Shown: positions 11,421 through 22,359 of the stretch, in pieces
How positions within the stretch are numbered: the first letter of the stretch is position 1
How the letters are laid out: each line of letters opens with the position of its first letter
Assembly (NCBI GenBank): GCA_900095095.1
Contig: FMBT01000376.1
Span: forward strand, 124,001 to 188,000
Source: Fragilariopsis cylindrus CCMP1102
Taxonomy: Eukaryota > Bacillariophyta > Bacillariophyceae > Bacillariales > Bacillariaceae
Direction: 5' to 3'
DNA: 64,000 nt
The notes under the pieces: model-generated
What the model saw: the letters and a program-made list of their open reading frames with translations, nothing else
Told to the model about the DNA's origin: nothing
The model's database searches: none
Made by a program: the position numbers and the translations under genes

Positions 11421-12344
11421 TTAATTTGGGTTAGATATCACGGTGGATGTATCATTTTCCAGAAATTCGTCTTGTTCTACTATTTGTTGCTGTTGTAATT
11501 TCAATAAGTCTAAATATTCTAATATATATTTGGCTAGCAGCCGTTTGTCGTCGGATATGTCATTGAATTCTGTGGATGCGCTCGTCGATAATAATTGTTC
11601 GTCATTATCCTCGTCATCGTCCTCATTATTGGTGACAACGACGACTGATGGTGATGATATTTCTTTCAAGATTTGTTTCGTACACGATCGAACTTCACCG
11701 AAAATAGCCATCGACCTTTGTGCAGGAGAATTCGGATTAAAATCATCTTTCTGACCACTACTACTAATCAACAAACGTTTCATTTCTTCATTCAAGAATA
11801 ATAACCTTGATCGGTAATACCGATCCTTCATTGTTGTTGGAGATTTACTTGCTTGCTTTTTATTGGACGACACCGTCGTCGTTGGCTTTGTCGTCGTCGT
11901 CGGTAGTGATAAGGTGGTGTTTATGCCGTCTATTATTATTTCTTCATCTATTATTCCATCCTCTTCCCAATTCGATTGTTGTGATGACAACGATTCCGTT
12001 TTCATCCATAATGCTGCTGATATTGATGCTGATTGTGGTGAAAAGGTTGACGAGGACGAGGTTAACGATAGCGGAAGTTGTTGTTGCTGCCGTCTTCGTC
12101 GTCGTTGTAATCGAAAATTGAACGTCGACTGTCGACGTACTTGTTCATGCACGGCGGCGGTAAATCGGGGTGTAATAACAGTACGACGAGCAAACGCCGA
12201 TACCATAGCAGGGTAATAAAGTGACGATGACGATAATATGATAAGCGAGGAGATCGCGAGAACGATCGTAATAACCTCACCCACAGATGATGATGACGAT
12301 ACTAGTCTGGGATTATTACAATTTCTGCTAATCATCGACACCAT
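11421..12344 (-). CDS. Preprotein-like ORF directly upstream of MSH1 (307 aa); possibly its N-terminus
   Basis: The frame encodes a hydrophobic segment (residues about 24-45) followed by MVSAFARR, the AF-type motif of diatom plastid precursors. Low-complexity Ser/Thr/Arg stretches and a helical region with NSPAQRSMAIFGEVRSC and YILEYLDLLKLQQQQ follow. It ends at a TAA (11421-11423) that is in the same frame as the MSH1 exon beginning immediately after it. Two readings are possible: an independent small plastid protein, or the targeting N-terminus of MSH1 joined by an intron spanning the TAA. A phase-0 GT at the ACC-GTG codon junction near 11440 could be a donor, but no convincing acceptor was found. 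The family of the 307-residue product is not recognised. Confidence 0.5.
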   Translation of the reverse strand: MVSMISRNCNNPRLVSSSSSVGEVITIVLAISSLIILSSSSLYYPAMVSAFARRTVITPRFTAAVHEQVRRQSTFNFRLQRRRRRQQQQLPLSLTSSSSTFSPQSASISAALWMKTESLSSQQSNWEEDGIIDEEIIIDGINTTLSLPTTTTKPTTTVSSNKKQASKSPTTMKDRYYRSRLLFLNEEMKRLLISSSGQKDDFNPNSPAQRSMAIFGEVRSCTKQILKEISSPSVVVVTNNEDDDEDNDEQLLSTSASTEFNDISDDKRLLAKYILEYLDLLKLQQQQIVEQDEFLENDTSTVISNPN

Positions 12345-12923
12345 GAGAACGAAAACATACGACTACTGCCTGCGGGGTACAACAACATGTTTTCTTTCGG
12401 ATCTAATCTAATAGTCGAACGTTGTTGGGCGAAAGCTTTAATGAATGAATGCGATGTCGGCAGTCCATATGTGTCATTTAATATAGTATATTTGAAAATG
12501 GGTTTAATGTTTGATATGAGATCGATGGTGGGTGTAAGAGGGCGGGTTTTGCGCGCTCGCGCCAGGTGATAATTTCATTAACATACATTTAGTGTACCTC
12601 TTCGATAATATTTGATTTCCTTCACGACTTGTTGAATGATGATGATCATCTAATCAACCTCTTTTACTAGTAGGTACGTCAACGTATACATATTAGCCGT
12701 AACAGAGACAATGATTATATCATTATTGTTCAATAGTTTACTACTAGATAATAGACGTAACGAGCTAGGTTTTTTTTTTTTTAAGGATTATAACAAAAAT
12801 AAATACTGCACACCAAGGTCCAAACATAATAAACTCGAAGCAAAGTGGTTTTTTTGCTTTTATTGTTCTCGGTTAGAGTATTCTTTATATAGGCGATAAT
12901 TTCAATTATTATCAATCATGATT
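12345..12923. other. Intergenic between SNF2-like and MSH1 genes
   Basis: About 580 bases 5' of the minus-strand ORF at 11421-12344 and 3' of the helicase gene. A GC-rich patch with inverted symmetry (GCGCGCTCGCGCC, about 12550-12562) lies about 210 bases upstream of the ORF start. An A/T-rich stretch with a T run near 12770 follows. No gene was recognised. Confidence 0.45.
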
Positions 12924-15900
12924 TTATCGTTGATGATGGTTTGTTTTCAGACGCTTTAACCGCGACTTTTTCAGATTATCAAGATTCTTCTTCTTCTTAT
13001 CTGCAACCTTTTCGGTTACAGTTTTACTATGCTTAGGAATAAGCAGTGGCTTTTTCCGCCAGGATAATGGCGTTAGTTTCGAGCGAGGAAGAACACTAGA
13101 TTGCTGCTGCTGGATCTGCTGCTGAATCTGCTGCTGCAGCTGCAGCTGCAGCTGCTGCTGAGTACTGCTACTACCAGATCCGTTTCTACTTGCAGTGGCG
13201 GGCCCAGGAAGCGGTTGGTTCGTGCTCCGGCAATGATGTTCCAACATCGCTTGGAGGGCGGGTGGCAACTTTTGGGTATCAGCAGAATATTGAATGTGTG
13301 ATTCTGGAGGAGGTGGTTTTCTTTCCCGCTCCTGATTAGCAGTACTACTTGGGACGGCAAGGCTTGCTGGATTATATAATGGATTCCGAAATGATGGAGA
13401 TGGAACCGCCGATCTTTTTGACTTTTGATTAATAAGTCAGTCGCAAATTGTTCAGCATCCTTTACAAAATACTTCGGAAGAAATTGAAGAAACAGAATAA
13501 GAAGCTCGGGTTTTTGTTTCGATGAACGATTATCAAAATTTTCGTAACTAAGAATGATTCGGATTATCCTACGAGCCGCTTCCATGTGTTGCTTTCGATG
13601 TTCCGGCTGTGCATACTTTCTCATAAATTCTGAAATTGATGTAAAGTCACGTCGAGTCATAGTTGACTTGACACGATGAAAGAATTGCTCAGCAGGTGAA
13701 TTACCGGGACTCTTGTTTTGGACAACATTGGGTTTGTGAGCACGACTGACGGAGGAAGGGATCAGAGGCATATGCACTGCATGTGGTTGCGAGTGAGGAT
13801 AGGCTGGAGTTGGTTTTCTTTCTCGCTCCCGATTACTAGCGGTGTATGTACTATATGGATTCCTAAATGATGTAAACGTTGGCTGTATTTTCTGCTCCCG
13901 ACTGCTAGCGATACCACTTGCACCAGTTAGATAACTCGGTAACTTACTGGCGCCAATAACTGCATTTTTTATTGAATCAAATCCAGGATATGCTGCTGTT
14001 GACTGGATCTGTTGATGGACATGTGCAGCCACTGAGTTGTGAAAATTCGTAAGATTCTCTAAATGGTCATTTTTCTTGGTTTCTTCTCTTTTCACTGGTC
14101 CGACATATTTCGAACTGGTCAACATTTCCAGTTTCGTCTCTAGATCAGAATCACTATGAGGTGGTAAAGGTGCATCATAGTCTCCGCTGGTTTCATTATC
14201 GTTGGATGAAGAGCATCTCATTTCTTTAATTGCTCTTAGATTGTTTCCAATCACACCAGAAAGATCCCTGTAGCCAAGACTACCCGCTACCATCCCTAGA
14301 GATGTTCCATCGGCTAATAAGACACTAGCATTTTCTTCTTTGAGAACATTAATTCTCTTCATTACAACGTCAACAGTTTGATTACAATCTAGATAGGCGA
14401 TCTTCACGTCCTTCTTTTGGCCCAGACGATGCACTCTGCTTTCTGCTTGATCATGCACGCATGGATTGAACCAACGATCCAAGAAAAGGACGTGATTAGC
14501 TTCCGTGATATTGAGGCCTGTACCGCCGCTCTGCACAGTAGCCAGTAGTACTCGACACGTCATGGTAGTTTTAAACTTGTCAAGCTCCTTCTCTCTTTCT
14601 TTTTTACCAATGTCTCCATCGTACCGGGCACATTCGATGCCAAGTTCGTCCGTCAAAATACCTTCGATTAGATCGAGGCCACCCTTAAAAAAACTTAGAA
14701 TGATGGCCTTGTCGTTTTTAGGTACAGCTGTCTGGACCCATTTAATAGCTTCCTCGATCTTGGCGGAAGCGATAAATCCTTTGGCGTGACTAGTTGACGT
14801 AGTAGTTTCTTTACAGTATACTGTACGAGATGAACGAGAATGCGCCATATGTATACGTTTCTCTAAATCGATACATCTGGGACATTCGGCAGTGCAATCC
14901 TGTTTTCGATGAGTTTCGATACTGTGGGAAAAAGATGAGAAATTTGAGTGGAACAATGTATCAAGATAGAAACAATGATGTAAACAACAGCCATTTAAGA
15001 TACTCATACTCACCATTTTTCGTGTGCAAAGTGACGACAACCACTTTCACTGGCTCGGCAGATATCAGATTCAAGTGCAACTATCGGCCCCTTGTCGTCG
15101 TCGTCGTCGTCGTCGGAAGACTTTGCCCCCGAATCGTCGTTATCGTCAAGAGCTTCGTCGTCCAAGTCGATATTTGTTCGTACTAGTACACGGCTGTTCA
15201 AACCAAGGAGCGTGTCATCTTTCTCGTCATTTTCATTTTCTTCTTTCTTTTGTTCTTTAATGTCGTGGTTGGCCTTCTTCTCGGCTGCTAACTTTTCTGC
15301 AACGCGGGAAGGATTACTTCCACTGCATAAAACGCAAACTTTAGACTTTTCCTCTCGTTTCAGGAATTGTTTCCGACTTGGACTAAACCGAATGGTCATC
15401 TCTCTCCCACCGGGAATCGCGGGATGTATAAGAGACATCCTCATATTTGCCATGCATGCCATCATTATTTGAAATACTTGCATCATTTGCTTACGTGCCT
15501 CAGGAGAAGGATTATCCATGAACTTCGTCATTTGCTTTAGCGCCTTCAGAAATTTTGTTTCGTACGCTTCATAAATCCATAGTTCAGATGCGTAGCAGGC
15601 TACATCAATATTTATTTTCGTTCGTGGAGGAAGTTCGCCCTTAAGGACGTCCTTGGTCCTCCTTAACATGTACGCGTCTCGCCAATCTCTAACGGCTTCT
15701 TTGATTGCCTGCCCGGAAATCTGTGCAGTAGCATCTTTCCACCAACCAATCCGAGAGGCTTTATGACCTGGGTTTATGTATGTCATCAAGGACGACTGTG
15801 AATAGTTTCAGATAAAGACAATTCCATGCGTATTAGAATACGCATATATATATATAAAGTCGAGTAGTAGTAGTACGAGGCGCACGAGACCATCTATAGA

Positions 15901-17855
15901 CTATAATTTACTTACCATATCGGAGGGACCGTTGTTGTAAGGTGTTCCCGTAAGGAGTGCGATCCGTTTGCTTCGTGTTCCTAATAGAGCTAGACCTAGA
16001 CCCCAGTACGCAAGGACTTCAAATATAAAAGAGAGAGAAACACAGTAATGAGAAAATTGGGAAGTCGGTCGGTTGAACATTGGCTCGAAAGAGAAAAATA
16101 TATATTATTGTATGTAAAGCTTACCATTTTTACAAAAATGGGCTTCATCGACGATTATGGTTTGAAATATAGCTCCACCCAAAGCTTTACCGATACAAGA
16201 AACCAATCGAGCAACAAATCTTGTCCCTTTTCCTCTTTATTCTTGAATTTATTCCTTTCCTTTCCTTTATCGGACAAATATTGATTCCTTAATTGTTCAA
16301 TATATTTCAATGGTACATCCGAAAATAGAACGGATGACGATGCAGATTTTTTTTTGATTTTGATTTGATTTATTTTTCCACCATTATTCTCATCATCATT
16401 GAACTACTTGTACACGCTTGAACAGTTGTTTCAATTGACTTGCGACTTTATGCCTGGTGCAGAGAAGAAAACGACCCGTTTGGTGTTGTTCCTGTTTATG
16501 TTCCCAAGGACGCCCTCGTCGTTTCTTACTACCAATACCCGATGTACTACTACTTGTCCGTTCTTCATTGATGCATTTGGTTCATCAATAATTATATCTG
16601 TGTCGGTTGTACACCTGACTTGATCAAGGTTTCATACCATTGCTTTTGAATCCCATCCTGTGGAGATATAATCAAAGTCGGCAATTGTTTCGGTTGGTGT
16701 TCCATTATAGCATTGCGTAAGCTGCACCGCCTAATGCTTCGATTGTCTTGCCCAACCCATCTCGTCGGCAAGCAACATACCTCGAGTAGATAACATAATA
16801 TTACAATTATTATTATCCTTATCATCTTTACTGCCACTGGAAGCGGAAGCGGGAAGCGGCTGATCGGAGCGCATCCGATCGAGCGGATACACCCATATCG
16901 TTCAACGATAACAACAACTTATATTGTCTATTGCCGTTTGTATTGTCGGTATTGCCACACTGCTGTTGCTGCTGCTGCTAATGTTTGGAAACGTCGATTG
17001 GACACCAGCCACAAAACGTATAGCTTCAAATTGATGTGGTTTGATATTATAATTGAATCCAATCTCCCAAAGTAAAAGTTGTAATGCCTTATCATTGATA
17101 TTATTGTTTATGATTGGAACATTTTTTTTAGATGATGTAATCTTTCTTCACGACGAAGAGTAGTTGCATCAGATGACAATGAACGAAGATGAAGATGAAG
17201 ATGAAGATAACCACCAATAATTTTTGTTCTTTTTGCTTTTCTGATGAAAATTATGGCGTGGATCATTAAGAAAAATTGAATCATCGGAATCATCTGATGA
17301 TAAATCATCGACTACCAATAAGGAAGAACGTGGCCGTGGCGGTGGCGGTGGCTGTATCGACGGTGACGGCGGTACTAGTGGTTTCATCCTCATTGTATCC
17401 TGCTCTCCGTGTTCCAAAAGATTCTTGATTTGATTATATTGTTGGCTTTGTATTGAAGAACGTAGTAGTAATTGTATAGCTTCAATATTTTCGTCGTCCT
17501 CGGTCCCATCGTCGTCGTCTGATGATAAAAATTCTATAGGATTGTTATTATTGTTGTTTTTTGGGGTAAGTGTTATCCTTCTGACACTACTACGAGCCGC
17601 CGTTACTGTTGATGTTGATGTTGATGTCGATGTCGATGATACTTCTATAGGTTGTTCAAGTACAGAAGAGACTTTCTCATCAATGAACAGTTTGTTGTCA
17701 TTGCGATAGTCGTCATCGTTATATTTTAAAGCCGTCATATCGCAATACGAATGCGGACGGGGACGAGGAGGAGAAGGTGTTAAACCCACTTCCAATGCGG
17801 TACCTGCTGTATTGCCTCCAGTGCTACTGCTGCTGCTACTGCTGCTGCTCATCAT
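12924..17855 (-). CDS. SNF2-family DNA-dependent ATPase with RING finger (RAD5/RAD16/SHPRH type), N-lobe frame broken
   Basis: The order is acidic Ser-rich N-terminus, SNF2 N-lobe, RING inserted between lobes, helicase C-lobe, and a low-complexity tail. Motifs: KPHQFEAIRF (Q-like), GMLLADEMG then GKT (motif I), IIVDEAHFCKN (II), LLTGTPYNN (III), LATVQSGGTGLNITEA (V) and ESRVHRLGQ (VI). The RING is CVLC, then GCRHFAHEKC, then CTAECPRC. Introns placed by consensus and phase: 14922-15013, 15796-15915, 16017-16124. Within 16.2-17.2 kb the reading frame changes at about seven places, several at homopolymers; motif I itself lacks one base. Another frame change near 13420 is either a one-base error or a 44-nt intron (GTAAAG to AAAAG). 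Such proteins act in post-replication repair or transcriptional remodelling; which one applies here is not decidable. Confidence 0.8.
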
Positions 17856-18088
17856 ATCGTAGTAGAGTAGTAGAGTATAGATAGATTCAGCACTATCAAC
17901 AGAAAATGGATGACGATTGTAGATACAGTATTAATTCGGTATGATAGAATTGTTAATACAATCGATGTACTAAGTAAGGAGCAACGATAGAGCTAGAACT
18001 TTTTGCTGAAGTATAGTATGTCGTATCATGAAGTTAACGCCATAGCAAAATACAACGTTATTCCAGCTTCATTAAAACTGAAAAAAAT

Positions 18089-18100
18089 GCGCGCCAAATT
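18089..18100 (-). promoter_or_regulatory. Possible E2F-like site
   Basis: On the minus strand the sequence is AATTTGGCGCGC, which fits the E2F consensus (WTTSSCSS). It lies about 235 bases upstream of the SNF2-like gene start on that gene's strand. Regulation by E2F is inference from a short match. Confidence 0.25.
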
Positions 18101-18197
18101 GTTAATAGTTGTTTTGCACTGCTACAGTCGTAGATTTCTACGAGACGCTGCACTTATTATTTTTTTCGAGGAAACATAATATGAATATATAGAAAAA

Positions 18198-18214
18198 GGG
18201 GGGGGGGGGGGGGG
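18198..18214 (+). repeat. Poly-G tract (17 G)
   Basis: Uninterrupted run of 17 G after AGAAAAA. It could form a G-quadruplex with itself or neighbours, or be of uncertain length in the assembly. Confidence 0.9.
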
Positions 18215-18380
18215 CCAAAACTGATCATAGATCAGGTTTTCAATTGTATATCTAACAACAACAACAACAATGAATCAATGTAATGTATTGACGCTAGTGG
18301 ATTTCATAAATGATACATCATAGTAAGTTCGAGAGTTTAGCCACACCCTATAACTAGCTACTAATAGCCCTGATACATGC

Positions 18381-18410
18381 CGCAATAGTCCGCAATAGTC
18401 CGCAATAGTC
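18381..18410 (+). repeat. Three tandem copies of a 10-bp unit
   Basis: CGCAATAGTC occurs three times exactly, followed by a diverged fourth start (CGAATTAG). Confidence 0.95.
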
Positions 18411-18870
18411 CGAATTAGAAGCAAGCTCTTGGGCATTCCGATCCGTTTTTGTCATTTTGTGTCTTCATTTGATAAATCCTATTTGTTTTGGCAAGAGGAT
18501 GAAAGTTCCAATGATGAGTTGGTAGAAATGGATTGAGACAAAGAAATCCATCAAAGATTGCCTCTTGTTTTTATAGTCCAAGATGACGATGACAAAACAT
18601 GGAAATAATAATGGCGCCATATCAGAAACTTTGTCAACAAAGAAAATGGGGACAAACATATGGTCATGTTTGACCTGGCACATCTAGAGAATGGAAGGAA
18701 AAGTATTTGAGTGCTTTGGCTCAGTTTCATACTAAATCACTAATGAAATGTCTGCTTGATACACCAGCTAAAGGGAAAATATATATTATAGACGACATGC
18801 ATTTTTCCTGATATTTTTTGCGCTTCACACTATGATGTCATCACTAACCCATAATAATAGCAACCATTAA

Positions 18871-18872
<2 letters not shown>

Positions 18873-18903
<31 letters not shown>
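18873..18903. repeat. AT dinucleotide microsatellite
   Basis: About 15 AT units. Confidence 0.95.
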
Positions 18904-18905
<2 letters not shown>

Positions 18906-19739
18906 CTACAGACATAAGAACCACTGATAGCAGAGGGAGGGATGCATAAGGTAGATGCCAGTTGAAATGCAAGTAGTGTTAATTATATATCGCATACATC
19001 ATAGTATAAAACTAATCCTTCCACCAACTGCCTCAAAAAAAAGTAGGAGGTCTTCCTGCCCTATCTTCTTTCATGATGGAACTATCATAGGTTGTAAAGA
19101 TTGGGCATTATTTATTAAGTATTCTACTGTACTGGTACATATTGTTGTTCAAACAACAATAATTACAATAGTAGCTAAGAAAAAGAAAAATCACGTACAG
19201 TAAAGTTACCGTATCCGATCCCAACCAAAAATATTTTATCATTCATATTTTATATCTGAGTCGTGCTTATTTAATATTCGGGGCGCGGTTAACAATATCG
19301 AAATCACAATCGTACACAGCAAATTAAAACGAAGGACGAAAAAGCAAATGGGAAATGAGTGGGAATTTACATGGAATATTCCACGTAAATTTCATTTTTT
19401 TATGTCGTTGCTGTGTCACTTCCACCCAACTAACTTCCAATCATCTGTGCACCACTCATATTATGTTTCTTTCCATTGAACCAGTTTAAACAAAAGATTT
19501 CACTGCTCGTACGTATGCGCTTTCCATTGTTGAACTAAAAAGATTTTCCCCGTTGCCAGGGAAACACCAGGATTTTGATGCGTCCCTAATGCGTCCTTGA
19601 GTTATTACGAGTGCATTTTCCATTGTTTAAAAAAAAGTTGTAGTACAATATAATAGCGATCCTAATAATCCACTAAACGTAGCGATACTATAACTTCGGC
19701 AATACCAGTACAAACAAAAGTTGTACAACAAGACGAAAT

Positions 19740-20129
19740 ATGGGTTGGTTCAATTGTTCAGCATGTGATGAGAGAGACTCCTTGCAACCCTGCTGCGAAC
19801 ATAGTAGCGAGGGATCTCTCTGCGACAGCTGTTATGAGGATAGGAAAAGAAAAGAATGTGAAAAGTGTGGCAGCAACTTTTGTGAAAATCACGGGGATTT
19901 TATTTTTTTCCTTTGCGAGATTTGTAACGAAGATAGTGACGAAGATGATGACGAAGATAATGATGATGATGATGATGGAAAAAGAGAGAATATTACTAAG
20001 ACGGTACCCCCTGAGAATAATAGTCGGAAGCGGGATGGTGTTGCTGATGATGATGATGTAGTAGACTCCGGCAAGTCTAATAAAAAGTGTAAAGCAGACG
20101 CAGATGTCGAAGTCATCGTTATCGATTAA
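19740..20129 (+). CDS. Small Cys-rich zinc-binding-type protein (129 aa)
   Basis: The first 62 residues hold paired cysteines and a His (CSAC, CCEH, LCDSC, CEKCGSNFCENHG, LCEIC) that could bind two or three zinc ions in a RING/B-box-like or treble-clef manner. The second half is an Asp/Glu run followed by a basic KSNKKCK patch that may be a nuclear signal, ending EVIVID. A nuclear adaptor role is a guess. No named family fits. ATG at 19740 is the first in frame. Several other frames overlap, but only this one has an ordered cysteine pattern. Confidence 0.65.
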   Translation: MGWFNCSACDERDSLQPCCEHSSEGSLCDSCYEDRKRKECEKCGSNFCENHGDFIFFLCEICNEDSDEDDDEDNDDDDDGKRENITKTVPPENNSRKRDGVADDDDVVDSGKSNKKCKADADVEVIVID

Positions 20130-20325
20130 TTTTGATTGAGTTTGGATATTCAGAAATAAATATCGGCGTCTATTAATTGTCAAAAGTGTGATTATATAGG
20201 AATCATGTTCCGAAAAATTGCCGACTGTCTATAAGTATAACAAGATCTGTAAACAGTAAATAATACACAATAAATTAAACATATTACATATCCCCGCTCA
20301 CTCTCGCATCATCTGGTAATAGTTA

Positions 20326-21621
20326 TTATCTTGTTTGTAGTTCATTAGTACGGAATCCGTATACATCAAATTGCCATAATGAAACTCCCCACGGAGTTCC
20401 TCCTTTCAAGATATGTAATCTTAAATACCTTATTGGTTTATTCTTTAATTCGTTGTCTAATAAACGGATATCATGAACGATGTGTAATGGTCGTTTTTCA
20501 TCTACACCTGGACTTACACCTGATTCCGATACTGATCTACTAGTCTCATTATTTGTATTTGTATTTGTATCTGATGATGATGCTTTCTTCTTCCTTCCAT
20601 CGAATAATGTCCATATCTTTGAATTTGGATTTCTTTTATCTTTAATTTTATTATCGGTACTACTACTACTACTACTACTACTCAAACCATCAACATCAAT
20701 CGGTTCTAATGATCCTTCTATTATATATTCATCTGCATATGCTGTTTCCCAATCTAATACTATTTTATCCACAATAATATTATTGTTGGAATCATCATTA
20801 TAATTAGATGATTCAGAATTAGAATTAGAAAAATCTAATTGTATCCAATGGTCACCGGGTATATTTTTTCCATGCATATTCGATGCTGCTTGCCATCGAT
20901 CATGTATCCAATCCTTACCAGGATTAGATTGGAGTATCACAGAGATTGGACCTAAATTGCCACGTACATCCGACGTCACACTAACTTTATTTGGTAATCG
21001 TGATAGTATATGAGACTGCTGCTGAGACTTATTATTGTACATGCTGTTGTTGTTGGTTTTTATTACTGACTTATTATTATGTCCTTGATTTTCTTGATGT
21101 TGTTGTTCTTGTTGTTGTTGTTTTTCATTTCGAAGGACTACTGATGAACGATATCTATCTACAACATCATGTACGCCCAATATCGATGAAGATAACGATG
21201 ACGTTGTTGTTGTTGTTGTCGTGCCAATGATACCACCGCTACCACCATCACTACCACCACCTCGAATGATCAATAGAAAGAAACAAATGATCCAACAAAT
21301 GATTAATGATACCAGTGCAAACAATACGTAATATTCATTTTTCCCAATACTATTCTTTGAAGGCGTAGTCGTCCATACCATAAATGTCGTCGACGACAAC
21401 GATCGTGATCGTGACGATGTTGTAGTCGTAGTCGTAGTCGCAGTCGTATTATTTTCTCTCCTTGTTATTGTACGTTGTTGTCGCCTTCTCGATGATGGAT
21501 TGTTGATGCTATTGTTGTTGTTGTTGTTGTTGTTGTCATTACTACTACTACTACTTTCATTCACTATTATTACATTCTCATTACTATTGCCGTTGTCGTT
21601 GTCGTTACTGTTATGATCCAT
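20326..21621 (-). CDS. Single-pass membrane protein with F5/8 type C (discoidin) domain (431 aa)
   Basis: Residues 1-90 are disordered (Asn, Ser, Thr runs). A strong membrane helix follows at about 100-122 (YYVLFALVSLIICWIICFFL), with Arg and Gly after it; a type II orientation is likely, placing the C-terminal domain outside or in the lumen. The C-terminal half is a discoidin-like carbohydrate- or lipid-binding domain: DWIHDRWQAASNMHG, GDHWIQLDF, KIVLDWETAYADEYIIEGS, then IRYLRLHILKGG and WGVSLWQFDVYGF. Low-complexity inserts split the domain. Single exon. Cell-surface adhesion or glycan binding is inferred from the domain. Confidence 0.8.
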   Translation of the reverse strand: MDHNSNDNDNGNSNENVIIVNESSSSSNDNNNNNNNNSINNPSSRRRQQRTITRRENNTTATTTTTTTSSRSRSLSSTTFMVWTTTPSKNSIGKNEYYVLFALVSLIICWIICFFLLIIRGGGSDGGSGGIIGTTTTTTTSSLSSSILGVHDVVDRYRSSVVLRNEKQQQQEQQHQENQGHNNKSVIKTNNNSMYNNKSQQQSHILSRLPNKVSVTSDVRGNLGPISVILQSNPGKDWIHDRWQAASNMHGKNIPGDHWIQLDFSNSNSESSNYNDDSNNNIIVDKIVLDWETAYADEYIIEGSLEPIDVDGLSSSSSSSSTDNKIKDKRNPNSKIWTLFDGRKKKASSSDTNTNTNNETSRSVSESGVSPGVDEKRPLHIVHDIRLLDNELKNKPIRYLRLHILKGGTPWGVSLWQFDVYGFRTNELQTR

Positions 21622-21886
21622 TATTGCCCGTTTAATAGGAACGAATCAAGAGTTTAAAAACTCTCCTTGCGGCTGTTCAATTATTGTTTCGTTTCGTTTC
21701 GTTTCGTTTGTAGCTAGCGGTAGAGGTCGTTAGGTCGTTGATCTACTATCACGATATGGATTCAATTCATCATCCATAGATTTGAGCCATTTAACTTAGT
21801 TACCGGTATGTAGTGATAAGCCGTAAGCCAAGTAGGATTGATTGTATGTATGTTGGTTTATATACTCTAAATTTTGTTGAAGGAGA

Positions 21887-22004
21887 GAGAACGACCATAC
21901 CAACATGACAGCACCGCTTCCCGTCTGCTCAGCGAAGTTAAGCATGTTCGGGCCTGGTTAGTACTACGGTGGGGGACCACGTTGGAATCCCAGGTGTTGT
22001 TCTC
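21887..22004 (+). rRNA. 5S rRNA: 5S ribosomal RNA
   Basis: The sequence carries the eukaryotic 5S core: ACGACCATACC near the start, AGTTAAGCATG (box A), GGGCCTGGTTAGTAC (box C) and GGTGTTGTTCTC at the end. The first nine bases (GAGAACGAC) pair with the last nine (GTTGTTCTC) to form helix I, which sets the ends. A TATA-like stretch (TATATACTC) lies at about -27. Only one copy is seen, so it is not in a tandem array here. Confidence 0.93.
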
Positions 22005-22010
22005 TTTTTT
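22005..22010 (+). terminator. RNA polymerase III terminator of 5S gene
   Basis: Six T residues follow helix I directly; a second T run follows at about 22014. Confidence 0.8.
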
Positions 22011-22344
22011 CTCTTTTTTGTCTTTATTTTTATTTTGGAGTGGCATTTATTTTACAGTAGTTCATCATCATCTATATCTTCTTATTCCTCCTCTCTCTTA
22101 TTAGCCACCTCTCACATTCTACTATTCTCTGTCTAACAACTATTTGGTAGGACTTTAATTGGAACAACTACAACAATGATTTATAATTCTCCTCTGCTTT
22201 CAACAAAGCTAATAAGGTAGACTTAGTGTGATGTGACTGAAACATAATATTTTATGTATAAAACAACATTACAGCTATGAATAAATGCAAAAATCACATG
22301 AGATATCTGCTGCATTGTTAATGCATTGCTAATGGATGACTGGG

Positions 22345-22359
22345 TGGATGTACTGTTAT
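22345..22359 (+). repeat. Target-site duplication, left copy
   Basis: TGGATGTACTGTTAT, identical to 23499-23513. Confidence 0.75.

Larger units (their letters stand above)
17856..19739. other. Long intergenic stretch with simple repeats
   Basis: About 1.9 kb without a convincing gene. It holds a 17-G tract, three tandem 10-bp units and an AT dinucleotide tract (listed separately). Small frames at 18465-18683 and 18955-19203 lack supporting features. Confidence 0.5.

Noticed and set aside
15010-15472. Plus-strand Ser-rich frames opposite the helicase gene
   Set aside because: Antisense of the Asp/Glu-rich linker next to the RING finger.
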